The position numbers were made by a program, and so were the translations under genes. Below the pieces are notes generated by a model, which did no database searches, was not told the origin of the DNA, and saw only the letters and a program-made list of their open reading frames with translations. Of a stretch of DNA of 64,000 bases, positions 57,425 through 64,000 are shown in pieces; the first letter of the stretch is position 1; the number at the start of each line of letters is the position of its first letter. Origin of the DNA: Verpa conica (lineage: Eukaryota; Ascomycota; Pezizomycetes; Pezizales; Morchellaceae); assembly GCA_033030425.1 (NCBI GenBank), contig JAUFSD010000003.1, forward strand, positions 2,604,001 to 2,668,000, in the 5' to 3' direction.

Positions 57425-57875
57425 ATTTGATGAATTCTTGGGTAGATATGAGGGGATATTTGTGGTTAAGTTGAAGTGTGAGAGTGACAAGTGGACGACG
57501 TGAAGACAGAAAGGCCTGAAGAGACAGCTAATACGATTAGTAATCTAAGTCCGGGTAACTATATGATTAGTAACGAGTGAACCGGGTAACAGTCATTCCT
57601 CATACTGCAGCTAACAATAGTACCAACAGTCATAAGTTACAGCCTTGTTAGTTCCCCTCCCCCGCCATGGTTCATGTGTACTCCCAAGTCTGTGACTCTT
57701 TCATAAACATCTTCACTTCATCCTCCCCCTCTCTCCACCACTCCCCTCCACTCACTCACTCACCCACTCACCTCATTTACTTCATCTACTCTATCATTCA
57801 CCCACTTATCTATTACATAACACCTCTCTGAAGCTCCCTGAAGCTCCATAATACCATACAAGTACAAATATTAAC
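57425..57875. other. Divergent promoter region
   Basis: Shared upstream region of the helicase (minus) and ATG3 (plus). A CACTCACTCACCCACTCACC-rich stretch lies at about 57745-57770, and a short CTCTGAAGCTCC-type duplication at about 57825-57850. Confidence 0.55.
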
Positions 57876-58958
57876 ATGAATCCCTTCTATTCTACCCTCT
57901 CAACCCTCCGCGAGTTTCTCTCAACTCCCTCAAACGCCTCAACCTTCACAAAAACTGGCCAGGTCACTCCAGAAGAGTTTGTGGCCGCCGGGGACTACCT
58001 CGTCTACAAGTTCCCTACTTGGTCCTGGGCTCCTGCCGCACCGTCAAAGCGCGTTTCCCATCTACCCGAAGATAAGCAATACCTTGTCCTCCGCAACGCG
58101 CCCTGCCACAGCCGAGTCGACGATAGTTTCTCGACCTGGAACCCGGGAGAAGCAAAGGGCGAGGGTGAGGATGAGTGGGAAGATAATGCACCCCCGCCGC
58201 CTACTACTACCGAGGAGGTGCCAGTGGCAAAGGTAAAGACAGTTGATGAGAGCGGTGAAGAGGAGGAAGAGGAGGAAGAGGATGATATTCCAGACGAAGA
58301 GGAGGATGACGATGAGGCGATTATTAGGGAAGCTCCAAAGCCCAGAACTGGTGGGAGGGGCGTCAAAGCGTATGTTTACCCTTCCCTTTGTTTGTTTGTA
58401 TAGGTAGCTATCCACTCAGGAGCTCCTCCCTGAAGCTACCTCTGATTGGTTAGCCGAGGAGAGCTTCCCTGATAGCTATCTAAGACATTTCAACTTCCAA
58501 GCTAACATGTACCCAGTCCTTTACGTACATACAACCTTTACATAACCTATTCCGTCTACTACCGTGTCCCCCGTTTCTACCTTTCCGGCCATGACGGAAC
58601 CACCCGCATGCCCCTCAACCCCCCTACTGTAATGTTTGAAGACATCGCGCCCGACTACCGCGAAAAAACCGTCACGATCGAAGAGTTCCCACCCATGGAT
58701 GGCGGTGTCCAGATGGCGAGCGTGCACCCGTGTCGACATGCCGAAGTCATGAAACATATCTTTGAAAGCATGGCACGGAGGCGGGAGCGTGAAGAGTGGG
58801 AGGAAGTACCTCCTGTGACTGTCGAGGGGGAGGCCAGTGCAGAAGAGGAGAATACTGACGATGGGGGACTGAGAGTTGATCAGTATTTGGTGGTGTTTGT
58901 AAAGGTTATTGCGGGGGTTGTTCCGGGAGTCGAGCTAGATTATACTATGGGAATCTGA
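57876..58958 (+). CDS. ATG3: Autophagy E2-like enzyme Atg3
   Basis: Exons 57876-58369 and 58517-58958 give 311 residues, a normal length. The 147-nt intron has a GTATGT donor and a GCTAAC branch. The N-terminal part contains [23 protein letters not shown], followed by a Glu/Asp-rich disordered region. The E2-like core has [22 protein letters not shown] and [10 protein letters not shown], with the catalytic Cys at about residue 237. It ends [23 protein letters not shown]. Atg3 receives Atg8 from Atg7 and transfers it to phosphatidylethanolamine on forming autophagosomes. Nothing is missing. Confidence 0.95.
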
Positions 58959-59496
58959 GCACATAGAATAGAAGGGTGACTGGAGGTCTGCTGCTTTTGT
59001 TGGTGTACGTCGGTGTATTGTTTTTTGTGGATGTTTCCCTTTGTTCCCTTTGTAATTCTCTGCCTTTCTTTTCTCATGGGGTCTTTTTACATATTCCTTT
59101 TTTCTTTTTCTATTCTGCTTTACCGGTGTCAAGAGTAGCCTATGTATTTGGAGCAACTCCTGTCTTGCTCTACATAAATTTCTCATCCGGACAGCGATTT
59201 TGTCTGGTATAATTATCTTAGATGTCTAGTATATTGGCATTGGATGTTTACGCACAAGATATATAGTCCACGAGGTATACAATAAAATCATACAGACACT
59301 TATACAGACACCCATGCAGATACATCTATACCCTGTACCCATATATACCCATACACTCCCATACACTCATACACTCACTTGACCTGCATCTCCACCCCGT
59401 GACTGTTGACATCATGATCTCTACAGGGTTAGGTTTCTTGCCGAGGCGACCGTTATGATCACCCACCAACTACTCCCCCACCAACAATCTGCAAAA
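58959..59496. other. Intergenic region
   Basis: Contains an irregular TACAGACACTTATACAGACACC / CCCATACACTCATACACTC repeat at about 59290-59378. An ATG at 59455, in frame with ATP10, would add 14 residues to that protein. Confidence 0.5.
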
Positions 59497-60567
59497 ATGC
59501 AATCACTCCCACGATCCCTCCCACTCCTACGACGATCCCTCCATAGGCAACACCGGATATTCTCACGGCCTCTACAGATACGATGTCTTGCCACAGCCCC
59601 TTCTCCCCCGGGGAAGAACAATGGCGAAGAACCATTTAACGAAATCGACTCTGGACTTAAAGACAAAGACAAGGACGCCACACCCCCCCGTCTCTCCCGC
59701 CCAATCGGTCTCTCACACCCTCCAAGACAGGGTGAAAATACAGGCATCGACCCAAGAACCTGGGCAGAGCGACGAGATGATTTTACAAACTGGGACAAAC
59801 ATCTTGCCAAGCGAGAAAAAATGTCTAACCCATTACCCATACCCCACTATCCACTATTCTTACAATCACTAACACATACACACTACAGGACTAAAGAGAT
59901 CTTCAAACCCTACTTCCGAGACTTCTCCAACCTCTCCGCCAAATACAAGGGCAAATCTTTCCTCTCCCCACCACTGCTCTTCCGCAGCGACAAATCCCTC
60001 TTCTTCCCCAACCTCGTTGGCCGAACCCTCCAGTACCCTTCAGATCCTCTACAAAACACAACCGACGTGCTAGAGGGGAAAGTTAGTGTTGTAGCCGTTT
60101 TTAGTAGTGCGTGGGCCGAGGCACAGGTCAGGACCTTTACGGACGGATTAGTGTTAGAGGGGGAGGATGTCCAGAGGGTTGATGTGAATGTGGAGCAGAA
60201 CCCGCTAAAGGCATGGCTGGTCAGGGCTTTTGTGCCGAGTATTCGTTCAAAGCTACCAGTGGGACAGCATGGGAGGTATTTTTTAGTGGATAGGGGGTTG
60301 GAGGAGGAGATGAGAATGCGGATGGGGTATGTGAATAGTAAGGTTGGGTATGTGTATCTGCTGGATTGGAACTGTAAGATTCGGTGGGCAGGTTCGGGGA
60401 AGGCTGGAGAAGAGGAGAAGATTGCGCTGAGGAGGGGGATAGAAAAGTTGAAGGATGACTGGAAGAAGTTGGAGGCGGAGAGGGAGGCGAGGAGGGAGGA
60501 GAGGGAGAAGATGGAGATGGAGATGGAGAAAAAGGCGAAAGTAGCTGATGAGGATGGGGACTTTTAA
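59497..60567 (+). CDS. ATP10: Mitochondrial ATPase complex assembly protein Atp10
   Basis: About 356 residues as one open frame, or 334 if the 66-nt stretch 59823-59888 is an intron (GTCTAA donor, CACTAAC branch, CTACAG acceptor, frame kept; the spliced join REKMTKEIFKPYF is more family-like). The N-terminus QSLPRSLPLLRRSLHRQ is a mitochondrial targeting sequence. The core has SLFFPNLVGRTL, VSVVAVFSSAWAEAQ and VNSKVGYVYLLDWNCKIRWAGS, typical of Atp10. The tail is Lys/Glu-rich coiled coil. It is needed for Fo assembly (subunit 6) at the inner membrane. An alternative start at 59455 exists; I prefer 59497 because the targeting sequence begins there. Confidence 0.88.
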   Translation: MQSLPRSLPLLRRSLHRQHRIFSRPLQIRCLATAPSPPGKNNGEEPFNEIDSGLKDKDKDATPPRLSRPIGLSHPPRQGENTGIDPRTWAERRDDFTNWDKHLAKREKMSNPLPIPHYPLFLQSLTHTHYRTKEIFKPYFRDFSNLSAKYKGKSFLSPPLLFRSDKSLFFPNLVGRTLQYPSDPLQNTTDVLEGKVSVVAVFSSAWAEAQVRTFTDGLVLEGEDVQRVDVNVEQNPLKAWLVRAFVPSIRSKLPVGQHGRYFLVDRGLEEEMRMRMGYVNSKVGYVYLLDWNCKIRWAGSGKAGEEEKIALRRGIEKLKDDWKKLEAEREARREEREKMEMEMEKKAKVADEDGDF

Positions 60568-60905
60568 AACGATGGGAAGTAGACAGAAGTATAAGAATAT
60601 GTATATATAATGACCCCATTTAGATGTATCATAAGTATATCTCCTCGCCCATATATTTGAAAGGAGTACGGTATTAGGATATTTTGATTCCCACGAGCTG
60701 TCCCCCACCATATACATACAACAGCCAAACAAGCGCCAGTGCAACCCAGACAAAGATACTCGCAAAGGAAACAGAAAGGAAAACAGAAGCAAACAGCCAA
60801 ACAGTCCATGAAATAGAAAATAGAGAAATCCAGCGCAATTCCAGGGTGGGGAACAATCTTCGAAAACCAAAAGCCTATCCAGATACCAGCACTCTATACC
60901 CCCAG
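60568..60905. other. Convergent intergenic region
   Basis: 3' flanks of ATP10 and GOS1. Nothing distinct. Confidence 0.45.
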
Positions 60906-61728
60906 CTACCGAAACCACAAAACCATCAAAAAACACATTGTAATCAACCCCGCCAAAATCACACTATCCCTCTTCTTCCTCGTATTAATCTTCGCAATGA
61001 TAGTATTAATCCCAGGCACCTGACTCGCGCTATGCGCAATCCTCCTATTAATATTCTGGAGCATCTGCCGCTGACCCATGAAGTCCTCATTAACAGCATA
61101 AGCCTGGCTCAACACGCTATCAGCCACATTATGCGAGCGGTCTATCCTGTCCCTTTCATCGAGCATATAATCGGCCTCTGACCTCCCCTCCTCTATCCTG
61201 CTCGCTGAACGGAAAGCCGAGATGTCATCGCGGACGCTCGAGAGTAGGTTTGCACGGCTACGCGATTCGGAGATTGCGGACTTGAGGCGTGTAAACTCGC
61301 GGCGGTGGTCTGAGAGTGTACTACGGTGTAGAGAGAGATTTTGGAGCTTTGTGGCGCTCGATGTGAGTGCTGATTCGGAGTCGAGGAGGCGGGAGAGTGA
61401 GGAGACTGCTGTATCGCGCTATAGTGGGGAGTGAGAGGGAGGGGTTAGTTCTATATAGAGCGCAATAAAAACAAAGTAAGGGTAGGGGGTACTTTTGTGA
61501 GGATGTCTTGGAGCTTTCGTTCAGTTTGTAGCTCTTCTTCTGTTGGTTTTGCAGGTGGGGAGGACGCAAAGGAGGAATATGTGTGGAATAGGTTCTCGGT
61601 CTATGGGCTCTGTTAGTGGGGGGGGGTTCATTATTTCTGATACGGGGGAAGAGTATAATCACCTGAGACTCAAGAGAGCGGGCCTGCTGCCGGAGCTGGG
61701 CCCAGCTACTCGAGGTTGGGACTGCCAT
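60906..61728 (-). CDS. GOS1: Golgi SNARE Gos1 (GOSR1)
   Basis: Exons 61728-61663, 61600-61493 and 61418-60906 give 228 residues (yeast 223). Introns have GTGATT and GTACCC donors and ACTAAC branches and keep frame. The N-terminus SSSWAQLRQQARSLESQ and the helical region to about 145 are Gos1-type. The Qb SNARE motif spans about 150-205 (RDRIDRSHNVADSVLSQAYAV, then MGQRQMLQNINRRI), followed by PGINTIIAKINTRKKRDS and a C-terminal membrane anchor (ILAGLITMCFLMVLWF). It acts in ER-to-Golgi and intra-Golgi fusion with Sed5, Ykt6 and Sft1. Confidence 0.93.
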
Positions 61729-63560
61729 GAGGTTGGTTGAAGGTGAGGTTCCGGAAGTCGTGAGGTTGTGTTGCGGCTTTATGGTCATGAATGCCATTGC
61801 GCGGCTTTGGCGAGAATGTTTTGTGGCGGTGCCGGTGAGGGTGGCGGCATGGGTTAGGGTTGTGTCTTAGGGACACAGCATGGTGTATCACTCGGTTAAG
61901 AATAGTCAGGCAGTGCGCATACATTCCTCAACAAATATTTAAGGCAGTCATTGGGAATTTAAAAACAGCTTCCTTTATTATTTGTAGACCGTTTGAGTAT
62001 ATTATCAATGGCTCGCCGCCTGTGTCCAAATTTATATTCCCCTGAGCTTAGAATTACCCATCACTCGACATGACTTCGCTAAGTGAAGATACATGTGACT
62101 ACATATATGTAGACACCCTATAGCTATTACCTGAAATGACGTATATATGTAATATTCAATTTTAGCCGGGTATTCATAATAGTTGATAGTTTTCACCGAA
62201 AGATTGTTATTTCAATCAACAATACACGCCAATCCCTTTTCTCTCCCGTAAATACTTTCTTACTTCTTATAAGAGCGCATACATAAATTATTATTTAAAG
62301 GATCATATTGAGTTTAAATATTCAAACAAAACCAGAACCATAATTTTGTGGTGATCGAAAATAACCGGCTAGCAGCCCCACCCAGGAGATATGAATGAAT
62401 GAGATAATTCGCCCAACAGAATAAAAAAATTCAGGACTCATTTCCTTTAAATATCTCACCACCACCCATCTCCCTTTCTCCTCCTCTTCTCCACACACAT
62501 ACACGCAATACCCCCCACCAAACCCTATGTTTATCTAGGGTTCCTCTAGAGCCCTCGGACTAAGTCTATCATATATCCAACGGTGGTTAAATGACTATAC
62601 GATTCTCTCCCCTATCCTTATATCTCCAGCTCCTTCCCAGTATCCAGTTTCGCCTACATGATGAATACCCTCGCTTTCTAGTTATATGGCACCCCACTGG
62701 GGCACCAAAAATAAACTCAAAAAAATACAAATTTGATACCCTTTTCTAGATTAAAAACCTCCCGGCACTCCAGTTCCATTATTATAGCCTTAGACAGACA
62801 ATATCTAACTCAGTAAGACTTTCGTATACAGTTAGAAACCCGTGATGGCCCTCTAGTGTAGACCACCACGTGGGTTAGGCTTCTCCTTTCTTTTTTCTTC
62901 ATGCTCTCTTCCGCGCCTCCTTTGAATATAGCATCCTAATAGTAAGTCTTTCTCTACCGTCTACATCTCCCCCAGTCTGCGCAAAATGACGGCACTTTTA
63001 TTTCCTTTGTTATTTGACGTAGTATTTTATACATCTATCATCTGAGCCCATCCGACCCTAGGGAAAACCTACATCCCAGTACAGCCCTGTTATTGGGCTT
63101 TTAAAGATAAGTATAATTAAGTTAATTCAAGCAGCGTACAGATAGCCTCGCGTACAATCCCAGAGACATTGCCAGCAAGTGCTTTGCTGGAATTATTACT
63201 CGCTCTAGGCTAATACAGATTTACGCTGGTTGTCAGTTTTATCTGATGACGGCCCGCTATTGCACCAAGTACTAGTATTGTTTTTTTCTACTCTAAATAC
63301 CTTTTCCAGTTGAATTTCCAGTAAATTCATATAGCAATATATATTTATGATAGTTTATTTGTATCTTAGAGATTCTTTATCAATAGAAATGATTTTTCTA
63401 AATCTAGACACCCCATTACCATCTTTTAAACCTAAGCTACAAAGAGCAAGAGTATACACTGTGCAAACTTATATCTAAATCAAACGAAACTACCATTGAT
63501 ACTGATGAGCCAAATCAAAGAAATGATACTCGCCATTTTCTACCCATAACTCATAAGTAC
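61729..63560. other. Intergenic region
   Basis: About 1.8 kb without a supported gene; AT-rich. See the separate finding on a well-formed reading frame at about 63490-63610 that continues the neighbouring gene in a shifted frame. Confidence 0.5.
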
Positions 63561-64000
63561 TCAAAACGTCCTGATTATGAGTACCACCCCAAATAGCTCC
63601 AATATCAGCCTCCAATTTTCCACAAGAAATCTCCCACCTTCAGCCCACTCCTCTTGTCTCGTAAAAGCCGTCAGCAACGCCAGCCAGTGCGCCGCCACAA
63701 CCAAAAACAAATCCACCTCCAGCCCCAGTCTCGCAAAGCACACAAACCCCGCCACAATAAAACCGAATATAAACCACCCTCTCACCATTATAATATGCTT
63801 GTAGGGCTTGAGAACCTTAGCAACAATCCTCGGAACCCATACATTACGGAATATCCACCATCTCTCTGTGTCCCTGATCCACAGTAGTGGGATGCGTATG
63901 ACTTGGAGGATGAGGAGGAGCACAAAGGTGAAGAAGAGAAAAAGATAGGTGGTTTGGACTGCAGTCAGCCAGGCTTGTGGAGGAAGGAATGAGGCGATTT
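63561..64000 (-). CDS. Partial multi-span membrane protein, runs off the window
   Basis: The frame is open from the window edge down to a stop at 63561, about 146 codons. It starts mid-gene with ASFLPPQAWLTAVQTTYLF. Hydrophobic segments sit near YLFLFFTFVLLLILQVI, WFIFGFIVAGFVCFARLG and FLVVAAHWLALLTAF. I do not recognise the family. The C-terminus WRLILELFGVVLIIRTF is suspicious: the +1 frame from about 63610 downward reads ADIGAIWGGTHNQDVL, then TYELWVENGEYHFFDL, to a stop at about 63493, which looks like a natural C-terminus. A frameshift or unrecognised splice there is possible. Confidence 0.6.
   Translation of the reverse strand, partial: IASFLPPQAWLTAVQTTYLFLFFTFVLLLILQVIRIPLLWIRDTERWWIFRNVWVPRIVAKVLKPYKHIIMVRGWFIFGFIVAGFVCFARLGLEVDLFLVVAAHWLALLTAFTRQEEWAEGGRFLVENWRLILELFGVVLIIRTF

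Noticed and set aside
1..64000. CRISPR arrays, operons, prophage or plasmid features
   Set aside because: The window is eukaryotic nuclear DNA; no regularly spaced repeats or bacterial signals were found.

Overview
This window is nuclear DNA of a filamentous ascomycete (Pezizomycotina). The genes are split by short GT-AG introns, mostly 50-80 nt, with CTAAC/CTAAT-type branch sites close to the acceptor. The gene set is typical of that group: Scs7, Gos1, Pkr1, Atp10, Atg3, Rbg2, a Yen1/GEN1-type resolvase and a Bre4-like transporter. AT-rich stretches with little coding sequence separate the gene islands. I cannot name the species; a repeat-bearing lineage such as Pezizomycetes would fit, but that is inference.

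Layout. 1-2.5 kb is non-coding with microsatellites. 2.5-5.4 kb holds a three-exon gene for a roughly 920-residue protein built from Pro-Glu-Val repeats. 5.4-14.5 kb is a gene-free AT-rich block that contains a foldback (MITE-like) element at 9128-9410. 14.5-20 kb carries a Bre4/FUSC-type transporter and a membrane-anchored heme-dependent N-demethylase-like protein. 20.4-23 kb, on the minus strand, carries a MYND-finger protein with an in-frame TAG, an intron-containing tRNA-Ile(UAU) and an alpha/beta hydrolase. 23-25.5 kb is repeat-bearing. 25.5-34.6 kb carries an F-box/ankyrin protein, a secreted glutaminyl cyclase, Rbg2/DRG2, prefoldin subunit 4 and Scs7. 36-41 kb carries a GEN1/Yen1 resolvase, Pkr1 and a small SET protein. 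42.6-50.9 kb carries CK2 beta, a TPR-SET protein, ribosomal protein L35 and a questionable acidic-repeat gene. 52.6-61.7 kb carries an amino-acid permease, an eIF4A-III/Fal1 helicase, Atg3, Atp10 and Gos1. A membrane-protein gene runs off the right edge.

Most genes are housekeeping and unrelated to each other, and I see no operon-like or biosynthetic cluster logic. I rebuilt the exon models by hand from splice signals and frame continuity; most close exactly (frame kept across every junction, protein length matching the family). Three loci do not close cleanly: the N-demethylase first junction, the MYND TAG and the acidic gene at 50.2-50.9 kb. The best novelty candidates are the PEV-repeat protein, the nested-palindrome element and the loci with in-frame TAG codons.
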